This document shows, in pieces, positions 45,825 to 57,121 of a DNA stretch of 64,000 bases (the first letter of the stretch is position 1; the number at the start of each line of letters is the position of its first letter). The position numbers were made by a program, and so were the translations under genes. The DNA comes from Helichrysum umbraculigerum. Its lineage: Eukaryota > Streptophyta > Magnoliopsida > Asterales > Asteraceae. The notes under the pieces are model-generated. The model had not been told where the DNA came from. It did not search any database and saw only the letters and a program-made list of their open reading frames with translations. The stretch spans positions 148,350,759 through 148,414,758 of the forward strand of contig CATIUR010000003.1 in NCBI GenBank assembly GCA_949592205.1, written 5' to 3'.

Positions 45825-48800
45825 TCTCTTTCTTTGATGTGTTGCAGCAGTCGGAACGTGTGAAGGATAGTTTATGGTATATGGATAGTGGCTGCTCGCG
45901 ACACATGACTGGCGATGTGTCTCTTCTGACGGATATTACACCATACTCGGGAGGATACGTTGCTTTCGCGGGAGATTCAGGAGGAACGATTTCGGGAAAG
46001 GGAACGCTAACAAACGGAAAAGTTAGCTTTGAAAATGTGAATTATGTGGCTGAGCTAACTCACAACTTGCTGAGCGTTTCACAAGTTTGTGACAAGGACT
46101 ACACCACGTTATTCACAAAGACGGAATGTGTAATATTGAAGCCGGGGTATGTCATTCCTGAGGATTGGGTATTGATGCGGGCACCTAGAAAGAATGACAC
46201 CTATGTGATGAATATGCGAACTGTGGAGACTACAAGTGACTTTACTTGTCTTCTTTCAAAGGCTTCAGAAAAGGAATCACTCCTTTGGCACAGACGGATG
46301 GGACATATTCATTTCCGTAAAATGAATTTTCTGATTAATAATGATTTAGTGAGGGGAGTTCCAAAACAGTCATTTTCTCTAAAAGATGACTGCATTTCTT
46401 GTCACAAAGGAAAACTCCACAAGAAGTCCCACAAGTCTAAGGTTGTGAATTCTATTGCAGCTCCGTTGGAACTACTGCATATGGATCTGTTCGGTCCAGT
46501 TTCAACAAAGAGCATTGGTGGTCGGTCTTACTGCTTGGTAGTTACTGATGACTACTCAAGGTTTTCGTGGGTATATTTCTTGACTACAAAGGGGGAGACT
46601 CCTGATATTCTGGTGTATTTGTTGGATAAGTTGGCAAATCTATGCAACTTAAAGGTGAAAAGGATTCGAAGCGACAATGGTACTGAATTCAAGAACTCAA
46701 CTCTCGAATTGTTTTGTGCTACAAGAGGAATTGAGCATCAATTCAGTGCTCCAAGGACTCCACAACAGAATGGAGTTGCAGAAAGAAAGAACAGGACAAT
46801 TATAGAGACAGCTCGGACTATGTTAGCTGACTCCAAATTACCAATCATCTTCTGGGCTGAGGCAGTTAATACTGCCTGTTATGTTCTCAACAGAGTGCTC
46901 ACGGTTAAGAAAAAGAACAAGACGTGTTATGAACTTTTCAATAACCGTAAGCCAAACCTTCAGTTCTTAGAACCATTTGGGTGTCCATGCATGATCATGA
47001 TTACAAAAGATAAGGTCTCTAAGTTTGGTGACAAAGCTGTTGAAGGAATTTTTCTTGGATATTCAGTCAATTCTCCGAACAAAAGAGTCTTTAACAAATC
47101 AACGAATCAGATTGAGGAACAGTTTGAAGTAAAATGTTTAAGGTATACGGAGCCTCCTCAAGGAACAGGTCCGGATTGGGTCTTCAACTATGGAAATCTC
47201 TTTGACTCTTTCAAAATTCCTGATGATGATGAAACGGAAGAGTTAGTTTCCATGCTACATGGACTAGATTTTTCTCAAGATACACCAGTTAGTAAACCAT
47301 CCGACCCATCTCCTAATGCAACACCCGAACCACCACCAACTGATACTACACCAATACCAACACCCACACCACCATCAACAACACCTATTCCAACATCTAC
47401 TTCTCGAGTTACACCTTCGAAAGATGCTCCTTCTACCTCTAAAACAGTGTATAACTACACCAAGGAGCTTCCTTATGATCCAAACATGCCGTCATTAGAG
47501 GAAGGAGGAGAGGATGAGGTAAGTGATGAGGGAGAGGAAGCAGAAAATATGAATTATTCTCATTTATTTTCTCAAAGAGATGAAGATGATGATGCTTCTC
47601 CGAATATTTCTGCAAATGAGGGAGATCTGAGTAACCTGGAACAGAATCTTGTGCCAGATCAAATTCCAGTGACTCGGATACATAAGGATCACCCCATTGA
47701 TAATATCATTGGTGATCCTCATGCAAAGGTTCAAACAAGACATCAAGCGAAACAGACTGATACTGAACAACTTTCGGGTCTGGTGGCTAATGTTAATTCA
47801 TGTTATCTTTCGCAGAATGAACCTAAGAAAGTTGAAGAGGCCTTAAAAGATCCATCCTGGATCGAGGCCATGCAAGAGGAACTACAACAATTTGGAAAGT
47901 TGCAAGTCTGGGAAGTAGTTCCATTACCCAAGGGTGCCCACTTGACTGGCACTCGTTGGGTTTTTCGTAATAAGATGGATGATAGGGGCGTTGTAATTCG
48001 TAATAAAGCACGTCTAGTAGTTCAAGGCTTTAGCCAAATTGAGGGGTTGGACTATGATGATGTATTTGCCTCTGTTGCTCGATTGGAATCCATACGCATT
48101 TTTCTGGCATACGCGTCCTTCAAGGGATTTCGCGTCAATCAACTTGATGTGAAAAGTGCGTTTCTGTATGGAAAGGTTGACAACGATGTGTACGTTAAGC
48201 AGCCTCCTGGTTTTGAAGACCCTGCGCATCCTGAATACGTCTGTAAATTGAACAAGGCGTTGTATGGTCTTCACCAAGCACCAAGACTTTGGTACGAGAG
48301 GCTATCTACACATCTGATTAAGCATGGTTTTGTGAGAGGGAACATCGATAGCACGCTATTTATTCTTCGTGAACAGTCAGAGGATACGGAAGATATGCTA
48401 CTTGTGCAGGTTTACGTGGACGATATTATCTTCGGGTCTACCAATGAGGCAATGTGCAAGAACTTTGAGAAAATCATGAAGTCTGAGTTTGAGATGAGCG
48501 CAATGGGGGAGCTCACTTTCTTTTTAGGTGTACAAGTTGAGCAGCTTGCAAAAGGTATTTATATACATCAGTCAAAATATGTCAATGACATGTTGACTAG
48601 GTATGACCTGCTCACTTGTAAAACCTATGGGACTCCCATCGAGCTTAATCACAATCTCAAACTTGCTGAGGAAGATGAAGATTGCAAGGAGAGGGACTAT
48701 CGTTCAATGATAGGTTCTCTTATGTATTTGACTGCCTCAAGACCGGATATTGTATTTGCCGTGTCGATTTGCTCACGTTATCAGGCTAAACCAAAGGTGT

Positions 48801-49366
48801 CACATATGAAGGCAGTAAAGCGAATTTTTGGTTATCTCAGAGCTAGACCTACCCTTGGTCTTTGGTATTCAAATGAGAAGACTTTCGCTCTCACAGCCTA
48901 TTCAGATTCGGATCATGGAGGTTGCAGTATCGATAAGAAGTCTACAACGGGTGGATGTCAGTTTCTGGGATCGCGTTTGGTCTCGTGGCAGTGCAAGAAG
49001 CAAACTACAGTCTCTCTTTCTACAGCAGAGGCTGAGTATGTTGCTGCCGCTAGTTGCTGTGCCCAAGTTCTCTGGATTCAGCACCAATTACGCGATTACG
49101 GGTTACTTCTTACTATGACTCCCATTCACATAGATAACACTGCTGCTATTTCTATCACACGCAATCCCGTACAGCACTCTAAGACAAAACATATTGAACT
49201 TAGGTTCCACTTCATACGGGATTGCTATGAAAAACACTTGATAGACCTGGTCCACATAGACACCCTTAAACAAAATGCTGACCTATTCACCAAAGCCTTT
49301 TCACATGCTCGATTTGATGAACTGCTCAACATGATCGGTTTAAGATTCTTTGGGTCTAAAAAGTAA
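45791..49366 (+). CDS. pol: Sirevirus-like copia pol: protease, integrase, reverse transcriptase, RNase H, intact
   Basis: The frame is open without stops to 49366. Counting from 45803: protease DSGCSRHMTG at 28-37; HHCC pre-integrase region near 155-210 (WHRRMGHIHF, CISCHKGKLHKKSHKSK); integrase core with MDLFGP, TDDYSRFSW, RSDNGTEF and TPQQNGVAERKNR; a Pro/Thr-rich linker (about 490-560); RT from about 690 with QLDVKSAFLYG and YVDDIIFGS near 870; RNase H near 1030-1110 (AYSDSDHGGC, STAEAEYVAA) and the KHIELRFHFIRDC end. All catalytic motifs are present. No ATG is needed if it is made as Gag-Pol by frameshift or splicing; the CTAAT...TTGCAG at 45821-45848 looks like a splice acceptor. Confidence 0.92.
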   Translation, partial: VCKGLGLRFSLISFFDVLQQSERVKDSLWYMDSGCSRHMTGDVSLLTDITPYSGGYVAFAGDSGGTISGKGTLTNGKVSFENVNYVAELTHNLLSVSQVCDKDYTTLFTKTECVILKPGYVIPEDWVLMRAPRKNDTYVMNMRTVETTSDFTCLLSKASEKESLLWHRRMGHIHFRKMNFLINNDLVRGVPKQSFSLKDDCISCHKGKLHKKSHKSKVVNSIAAPLELLHMDLFGPVSTKSIGGRSYCLVVTDDYSRFSWVYFLTTKGETPDILVYLLDKLANLCNLKVKRIRSDNGTEFKNSTLELFCATRGIEHQFSAPRTPQQNGVAERKNRTIIETARTMLADSKLPIIFWAEAVNTACYVLNRVLTVKKKNKTCYELFNNRKPNLQFLEPFGCPCMIMITKDKVSKFGDKAVEGIFLGYSVNSPNKRVFNKSTNQIEEQFEVKCLRYTEPPQGTGPDWVFNYGNLFDSFKIPDDDETEELVSMLHGLDFSQDTPVSKPSDPSPNATPEPPPTDTTPIPTPTPPSTTPIPTSTSRVTPSKDAPSTSKTVYNYTKELPYDPNMPSLEEGGEDEVSDEGEEAENMNYSHLFSQRDEDDDASPNISANEGDLSNLEQNLVPDQIPVTRIHKDHPIDNIIGDPHAKVQTRHQAKQTDTEQLSGLVANVNSCYLSQNEPKKVEEALKDPSWIEAMQEELQQFGKLQVWEVVPLPKGAHLTGTRWVFRNKMDDRGVVIRNKARLVVQGFSQIEGLDYDDVFASVARLESIRIFLAYASFKGFRVNQLDVKSAFLYGKVDNDVYVKQPPGFEDPAHPEYVCKLNKALYGLHQAPRLWYERLSTHLIKHGFVRGNIDSTLFILREQSEDTEDMLLVQVYVDDIIFGSTNEAMCKNFEKIMKSEFEMSAMGELTFFLGVQVEQLAKGIYIHQSKYVNDMLTRYDLLTCKTYGTPIELNHNLKLAEEDEDCKERDYRSMIGSLMYLTASRPDIVFAVSICSRYQAKPKVSHMKAVKRIFGYLRARPTLGLWYSNEKTFALTAYSDSDHGGCSIDKKSTTGGCQFLGSRLVSWQCKKQTTVSLSTAEAEYVAAASCCAQVLWIQHQLRDYGLLLTMTPIHIDNTAAISITRNPVQHSKTKHIELRFHFIRDCYEKHLIDLVHIDTLKQNADLFTKAFSHARFDELLNMIGLRFFGSKK

Positions 49367-49412
49367 TGTGTGACTTGGATAGTTAACGTTATTTGCTTTT
49401 ATGTGTGTTTAT

Positions 49413-49445
<33 letters not shown>

Positions 49446-50555
49446 GCAACAGCCACTCTTTGTACTCTTTAGTATTAAAGAAAACGCAAGGTTGCTACAT
49501 TTTTAAAATAGACGTTGAAGTTGTGTCTGTAAACAACTTGGGATATGATAGTACATCGGGTGACATGCACAAAATGGAATTTTAAGGTTTATCTTGGATG
49601 TGTCAGTAGGTTTATCTGACACACTTAAAACAGTTTTTATCTAAATTATCTTCATCATACGATGTATTGGTAGGCATGGTACACACCGGTCTCTGAGGTA
49701 TTAAGAAGTAATTTACATACATGTCTATGATCATGTGGTAAACACCTTGTGATGTACGACTCTACGTCTTAATTCCTTAGCATAGCTTGACATACTTCTA
49801 TTTTTGGATCGTATATCTGAGATCTTTTGGGGGAGTATGCTGACTGTTTCCTCTGTTGTACGTAAGTGCAGACCTGGTCTCAATTCAGCTTACTCTCAAA
49901 ACTAAGCAAACGTGAGTCAATGCACTTGCAAAGTCTTAAATTTAAGATACTACACAAGGTCGCCACAAATTTGGTTTGACTGCGTTTAGTTTTGCTTATA
50001 CCTGGATCAAGTTATGTTGCTCTGTTGTACGCAAGTACAGACCTGTCACCGCTGGCTTGATTCTTAAAATTGATTCTCTTATATTCTTTCTAAATTTGGA
50101 AACTATGTTAATGTCTAAGTTATAGGGGTATATCTATGGTGGGAACCATGGTGAAATATTCATTTTAACAATAAAAGGTTAACTCACAGACACGGATGTA
50201 AAATGCTTAGGTGGACAAACAATACCAATAATTGTCTTGAAATAATTTTTATAAAAGGTGTTTTAAATGTGCCAAGTAAATTTAAGGTGGACAAATATAC
50301 TGATGATCGAAATAACACTTACTATTCCTAATAATTGCATGCTATTCCGATATGATCCCTAACCAGACTTAATCAACTCCGTCACCAAAAAGAATGTATT
50401 TAGTTTGGTTTTTATTGTTGTAATTTTGTTAAATTATATTTTATTCTTACTTTTAATTTTAATTTTATTTTTTTACCAAGTCACATTTACTGTCAAATTG
50501 AGTACTACGCAAAAGATCGATAAAATTTTAAATTTTGTTAAAAACTGTCGATATG
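49367..50555. other. Spacer after pol with a long poly-A tract
   Basis: It begins with a run of roughly 28 A residues (about 49416-49443) some 50 bases after the pol stop. The rest is AT-rich without a gene. Two similar CTGTTGTACGxAAGTxCAGACCTG segments lie near 49853 and 50020. Confidence 0.6.
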
Positions 50556-51478
50556 CGTCACTTCATAAGTGACGCTCATAGTGACGCATAAAAGTGACGC
50601 TTTAAGAGTCGTTCTAAGTGACGCTGATTAGGGTTTTGGTATAAATAGTCCGTATCCGGCACTTATTTCTACCACCAACACTATTCACTACGCGTCACTT
50701 CCACTACCCTTGCGTCACTTCTCTCGTCGCTGCGTCACTTCGACTGTTCGTGCTTTCCGATCGATCTACGGCTTTTTGTGTATTTTGCGTGCAATCGGCC
50801 TCCGTTACCTTGTTCATCTAACTTATACGCATCATTAGGTACCATTTTTATCTATTATAATTGCGTATTCATGATTTAATCGTCGATTGATGCTTCGGGT
50901 TTTTAGGGTTTATGAAATCATGATTATTGGGGATCGTTTTGTTATTGTTTTGTGTTAATAAACGGTGTGTTTTACTCGTCTTCACTTGCCGCACCGTTTG
51001 GTTAACTCGTTTTCAGAAAACCCCAAATTTGGTTTGTCGTGATTTCTGGGCTTGAACAGTGACACGATGATCTTCATCGTTGCGTCACTTCAAGCGTCAC
51101 TTCCTTAAGTGACGCTTAATGGTAATTTCACAGAATAAATGTCACTTCAACAAGTGACGCCTTTAAACGTCACTTTGCTGAGTGACGCCTTTATGCGTCA
51201 CTCCCACATCATACTTACCGAGTGACGCTTTGATCCGTCACTTCCTTAACTGACGCTGTCAGTGCCGCTATTACTAACCGTCATTTTATAAATGACGCAT
51301 ACCCGTCACTTGTTAAGTGCCGCTTGAATGATACATGTTGCGGCAACGTCACTTACACCAGTGACGCTTTCAATGCGTCACTTACCTTAAGTGACGCATC
51401 CTTCTGATTTCTGATTTTCATACGGCACTCCTTAAGTGTCGGATATGTTACGTGCGTCACTTCTTCAGTGACGCTATA
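50555..51478 (+). repeat. Second cluster of GCGTCACTT / AAGTGACGC motifs, before ORF3
   Basis: I count roughly 30 motif copies in both orientations, of the same type as in the LTR and gag leader, with AAGTGACGCT/GCGTCACTT the commonest. They flank a TATA box at 50640 and continue to about 80 bases before the ORF3 ATG. Confidence 0.85.
50640..50648 (+). promoter_or_regulatory. Internal TATA box upstream of ORF3
   Basis: TATAAATAG follows a short block of AAGTGACGC motifs and is followed by a CA/CT-rich leader. Its distance to the ORF3 ATG (about 915 bases) nearly equals that from the LTR TATA to the gag ATG (about 955). It may drive a separate ORF3 RNA. Confidence 0.5.
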
Positions 51479-51555
51479 ATATCAGATTTTTCGATTATGA
51501 TTTTGAGCTTATTCTGTAACGATTTTTCGTGTTCTTGTCTGGTTTATAGTTACAG

Positions 51556-54153
51556 ATGGAGAATCTTCAGGATTATTATCGTCGCACAAACTCCAGGCAC
51601 AACATTGTTGCATTTTTGGAATCTACGCATAAGAACTCGTTGCCTTTTCGGCCGATGATCGAGTTTCTTAGACGTTCGAGGATTCATTACGCTATTACAG
51701 CTTCAGTACCAGTGTATATGAATCAAATCGAGGAGTTTTATGACCACGCATTTATCAGAACAGAGAACGACACTCCGAGGATTGTGTCCACTATGTTTGG
51801 TCGTGAGATTCAGATTACCCAGGATTCAGTTCGCCGTGTTTTGCAGTTTGATGATGCAAACGATATGCCGACCGTTTTTGGGACCACTTTTATCTACGGG
51901 GGTCTTCAGAGATTGGGTTATCCGGCTGATCAGCTTACTGATTTTCGTAAACAGTATCTCTGTAGAGTTTGGAGATACTTAGCTCACATTGTAATTGTGT
52001 GTTTATCTCCGCGAAAAGGAGGATATGATGCTGCTAGTCACATGACTTTATCTCTGATGCTGGCGTTAGTTTATAACAAGCCGTATAACTTCAGCGGTTA
52101 TATTTTCGGGAATATGGTTGATAATGTTCAAGCTGGAAAAGAAAAATGGCTGTTATATCCTCGTTTTGTTCAGCTGTTGTTAAATGATTTGAATTTGGGA
52201 ATAGCTCCGGATCTAAGATCGTTACTATTTCCAACGCCCATGATGTTACGTGTGTTCAATGACTGTAAGCTGCCACCAAAAGATTCTCAGATCTTACCTG
52301 ATCGTGAGTTATTTGGGCACATAGTAAACGAAAACTATGTTGCGCCGCCCGGGGATGGTTATGAGGATGTTGTTGCTCCTCCGGTCAATGATGCAGATTT
52401 AGTTGATGCTGCTGTAGCTCAAGATTTGGAGGATATTGAGCAAGTTGAAGAGGTTCCAGCTGAGGAATCTGATGGTGGTCTTACACCACCTGATTCTCCA
52501 GGTGATGTACCACCTCAGGATGCATTGGATGGAATACAGTTGGCTGATCCTCGACGCTTTAAGCGTATTTTGAGAAGGATTTCTGCGGGGCGTGTTCATG
52601 TACCGCCTAATCTTGGAAAGCGACCAGCTGGGTCTTCTCCGTCTTATGCTAATTTACCATTGAGAAGACGCCAGCGAACAGGAATTACTATTCAGGAACC
52701 TGGTCACCAAGATCAACAACAACAACAACCGCCGACTGCGATGCTTCAGCAGTTACTTGATCAGATAACTCAGATGAACAAGCGTTTTGATGATCAGGCT
52801 GCCGTGATTGAAGCTCAAGCTGCTCAAATAAAAGATTTGGAGATAAAAGCAGCTCATGTGCAGGAGTTGCAGCTAGAATTGAAAGATGTGCAGTCTAGGT
52901 TGTTAGAATTGGAAGCGGTTACTGTTGTTTCGGGGGAGGAAGGTCAGAGAACCTTAGAAACAAATGTAACCCCTCCCCCAGAATCCGAAAATGTAAATCC
53001 AGATTCTATTAATGAAAACATTGCTTTGGATTATTTCGTTGATGTTCCAGGACAACCGAGACCCATTTCGGTTGATTATTCGAATGTTAATCTCACATAC
53101 ATTCAGAGTTTGATAAATCCGGATGATGAAGAAGATAAATCAGTTGATCCGGATGATATAGAGATGGATGCTGAGGTTCCAGGGTCAGACGAAGAATATT
53201 TGGTTAATCCTCATCAGGAACCAGCACCTGAGCGAGAATCGGAACCAGTTCAGAAACAACCGGCTCAACCGTATGATTTTGATGCACCGATCATTGAGTC
53301 CGATGATTCTGATGATGACCAAGAGCCTCAAACAGATACTACTTAGGAACAACCAACTGCTGAATCTGTTCCTGAACAAGCGCAACCGTCTACATCTTCA
53401 GAGCGCCCAATGTTTCGAAAGCTCAAGCCTGAATTGAAGATTTGCAAAACATATCAGGTTCGAGGTGATTTGACTGGATTAATCAGAAGTTGGAAGTTTG
53501 ATGAAGTCAACTTTCTGATTCTTATTAAGCGAAGAGATGGAGTACAGTATTTTCGGCCAAGATTTAACTGTATCAGCACATTGCCGAAGGAGGAATTAAA
53601 TCGTCTTGCTCAGCTGAACATCGTTAACCACACTGATGATTTTCGTGGTAATATGTTTCAGAAGATTCTCAGAAGAGATATTAACAGCAAGAAGTATTTG
53701 TGGGTTAGACCAGAGTTGGGAGTTCGTTATTCATACAAGAAAAAGTTGGATTCAAGAACTCAGCAACCAATTGTGAAGTATCATTATCCTCCAGCTGCTA
53801 GTCAGAAAACTGTGCCTTTGCAGTCATTACCACTTGATTTTCTGAAAAGATTACGATATTGGTGGTTTGACTCGGTTACTCAAGAAGCAGTCATTGAATA
53901 TCTTTCGGTTGAAGATCCAGTGATTGAGAAGGGTAATTGGAGTTTATCTGCAAAGTATGGAAGAACTCTTCGTGTTTTTGATCCGATCAGCCTTATTAAT
54001 TTGACGAAGAAAGATTTGAAAGCTCTTCACAAAAGTAAGATGGAGTATCATCGTTATGATCAAGAAGAAGCTTCAAAGTTCGAGAAGGTGGTCGAGATTT
54101 GTGTTCGAGTGGGTATTCATGCTGGTGGAGTATTTCCACCAGGTTGGGTTTAA
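51556..54153 (+). pseudogene. ORF3 in env-like position, about 865 codons, one amber codon
   Basis: The ATG at 51556 opens a frame to TAG 53344-53346. The same frame is then open to a TAA at 54151-54153, so one C-to-T change (CAG to TAG) splits it. Residues about 1-235 (FLESTHKNSLPFRPMIEFL, SRIHYAITASVPVY, FNFSG-like YNFSGYIFGNM, LLYPRFVQLLLNDL) resemble the plant-specific domain often annotated as putative plant transposon protein next to copia pol genes. A Pro/acidic region and a Gln-rich coiled coil (about 390-460) follow, then acidic repeats. After the amber is a basic domain (about 620-865). No signal peptide or clear membrane helix is visible, so env-like refers to position only. Confidence 0.75.
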
Positions 54154-54179
54154 ACTGAAGATGTTTTTGAAGACCAAGC

Positions 54180-54197
54180 TGAAGACACGGGGGAGTT
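54180..54197 (+). other. Polypurine tract of the Sirevirus-like element
   Basis: TGAAGACACGGGGGAGTT directly precedes the 3' LTR start TGTTGATAC. Confidence 0.75.
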
Positions 54198-54647
54198 TGT
54201 TGATACATGTTTGTGTGTCTGTCAGTTGGTCTATTGAGTTGTAAGTGTCGTTAGTTAGTTTTATTAGAAAAGTCATTTTATGTATTTGCGACACTTAAGT
54301 TTAGCATTAGGCGACACTTGCCTTAGTGACGCATAGCGACACTTAGGTAAGTGACGCATGAGGGCGGCGACATGCGACACTTCCCAAGTGACGCATGTCT
54401 GCCGATTTTGTTTTAGTATAAATTGAAACCTACGGGTTTTCGGCTAGGGTTGACGAAACCCTAGCACCATTTGTCGACTAAGCACTTCTGTAAACAGTTC
54501 CAATACGATTTACAAGCTAATATACTCGTTTACTTTGATTAATCATTGTTTTCGGTTTGAGTTTATTACTTGTTTGTGTAATTGATTGATTCCGCCAATC
54601 TATTACTATCGATCAACAATTAGATCCACATCCAGGGGGCACTTTCA
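54198..54647 (+). repeat. 3' LTR of the Sirevirus-like copia element
   Basis: It is 450 bp; differences from the 5' LTR noticed are at 54588 (G for T) and 54620 (A for C). The CTTTA target duplication follows. Confidence 0.92.
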
Positions 54648-54652
54648 CTTTA

Positions 54653-57121
54653 TACCTGGCTACCTGATTCAACTGATAATACTGGTATTTCCATGTCTGC
54701 TATTTGTGTTGCGGTGAAATTATAGGCAACTAACACTTTTTGTCTGAGATTAAACTCAAAGTCATACACTGGTTTGTTTCATCTACAAAGCACTCACTTT
54801 GATAGGTTCTTCGCAAACCAGTGAATCTATGATTTGGAGGATAATCACTTGTTTGTTAGATCATGTTTATTTGATCTACTTGTAACAGACAGGGACCGAC
54901 ACCTATGGATAAATAATCTTTAAAGATAATGGAAAGACGACAAGAGGAGCTTACAGTTCATTGAGTATGAGAATCTTTGGAGCATTGCTTTGCAGGGGAA
55001 AAGTGATGACACTTCTAGATATGAAGATGATTTCTAGTTGTCTAAGACTAATTCATCAAGTTGACCAACTCAATACTCATCATATGTGCCCAAAAATTCC
55101 AAGTCCTATAGCTAAACCTTGCCACATAATGGAACCCTAAACCATCATCACCATATCCACCCACATTCACCCATCCATCCACCCCTTCACACATACAATC
55201 ATCACCCTAAGGGACTATTCATACAAAGGAATAGATACAGGGACAATTTGGAAACTGGAGATCTCAGATTCATTACATCAGTAGTCGACAAAAGATCTCG
55301 GGTCATAAAGATTCATGGTCATTGGATTCAACAATTTCAGATCATCAGGAGCAGTTGAGTTACAGCAGCGGCTCTTGAAGATTAGGATCTTTGGCCATTA
55401 ACATCTATCCAACATTTGGTGTTTATTGGTTAATTATGCTTATGTCCGGAGGGCGATATCACTTCATTTTCTGCAATTTATCCTTTAGTTCTTAGTTATT
55501 TTCGAGAGGAAACTAGTTGAGGTGTTAAAGAAAGGTTATACTGTTGAAGCTCGAGTTCAATACATGAAGGCTGATGCCAACCAAGTTCAGCAAACATTGG
55601 AGCTGACACAGTCAACCACTCAGATCCTCAGCTCACAGTCATAGGGGAGTTCTGCGTTCCTTTCTTTAGTTTATTTATCCGTTTTTGCAAGATTATATCG
55701 ACCTATATCCCAAACACTAAGTGTGGGATCCTTGGAATCCACAAAATACTTAGAGATAGTTTCCATAATCAGTAGAAATTCTAAGTGTGGGATACTTCGA
55801 CAAGAGGTGTTCAATAAATAGATTCGAACATTAGGGACAATGTTCCTCTAAGTGTGGGATATACGGTCTGCAACCGCAAGTTTGACCTCTTGTCCGTAAA
55901 ATAAACAATATTTTCATTAAAAGGCTAAAAATGAAGAAGTTTTCAAAATTTTTGATTCAAAAGCAACATTCTTTAGAACCTCTATTTTCCGAAAATATAA
56001 ATTACAGAAAGAATTGAGTTTTAACAAAGAAACAAAACGGTTCTCTTAGAATAAGATACGGACGAAAAAGGCAACACATGGCTAGGCACACAGACCAAAA
56101 CATTCGATTTGTGAGGTTTGAGCCCATAATCAGCATTCATCTTGAAAATGTTTCACTTTTCGTTTCATGTGTGTGCCGATGTATGCATTTGAATTAGAAC
56201 TTGCTCTTGCAATACATTTCGAGATCACACCAATGAGTGCCATACGTGGCATAGGTACAACCTATCTCGATACTTTCTAAGGAATCCCAACACCCTCTTA
56301 CCACCAAATATTCACTCACTCTCCACACGCACTATCCAACCAAACCTCCCTTTTGTACCTTCATCCCGAAACCACGGAAGTCATGTCTTCCAAACTTTTC
56401 ATAGACACTCTCAATTTCCCACATTTCCACAAGAAAAGCCAACACAATTTCGCAACCCAATGCCAAAAGAAACCCTTCGGACCAGAAAAATATTCCTTGG
56501 TAAAACCGGCAGAAAAAGTAGAAAAATATACATGCCGGCACTACTCAAGAAAGTCCAGAAAAGGAAAAGTTAGAACCCAAAAAGGATTGCAACATTAAGT
56601 CTTTTTCAAATTTGAGAAATTTCAAAAGAGACTTTCTCGGAAAAATACCCAGTTTCAAGAAGATACAAGAAAAGAAAACTCAAAAATACTATCCTTCTTA
56701 CTCACCATATACCTTCTTCATCTCTCAAAACCAAAAACCCGATTCCTTTTTAAGATGTCTTGAAAGATTAGTATCGTTCTCTTCCAAAGTGATGGAGATT
56801 TGATTCTTGATCAAGCCTATGACGAGAATGCTGCATGACTGGCTATCTGAGTGATTGACACTAGAAAGTAGGAAACCCTAAACACCTGAGTGATTTGAGT
56901 GACCCACTGCAAGGATTGCCTAGTCATGATTACCATCCAAATTGCTTGAAGAAAGTATCAAATTCTATAAACCATTAGTTTCTCATAAGAACTCTCTCAA
57001 CTGGAACTTTATATTCTTTGGAAATAGTATTTCTAAAAGATATGTGTATCTAGAATCTTTCTAAAGGCCTTTTATGAATGAGTTTGCTTGAGGACAAGCA
57101 AAGTTCTAAGTGTGGGATACT
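54653..57121. other. 3' interior of the Athila-like element with TAAGTGTGGGAT motifs, no gene seen
   Basis: There is no ORF with family features. CTAAGTGTGGGAT occurs near 55718, 55781, 55850 and 57107; the last copy abuts the 3' LTR and serves as polypurine tract (TAAGTGTGGGATACT). The rest contains short AC-rich and AG-rich frames only. Confidence 0.6.

Noticed and set aside
49367..49585. 71-codon ORF after pol containing poly-Lys
   Set aside because: The frame is held open by the poly-A tract and has no family features.
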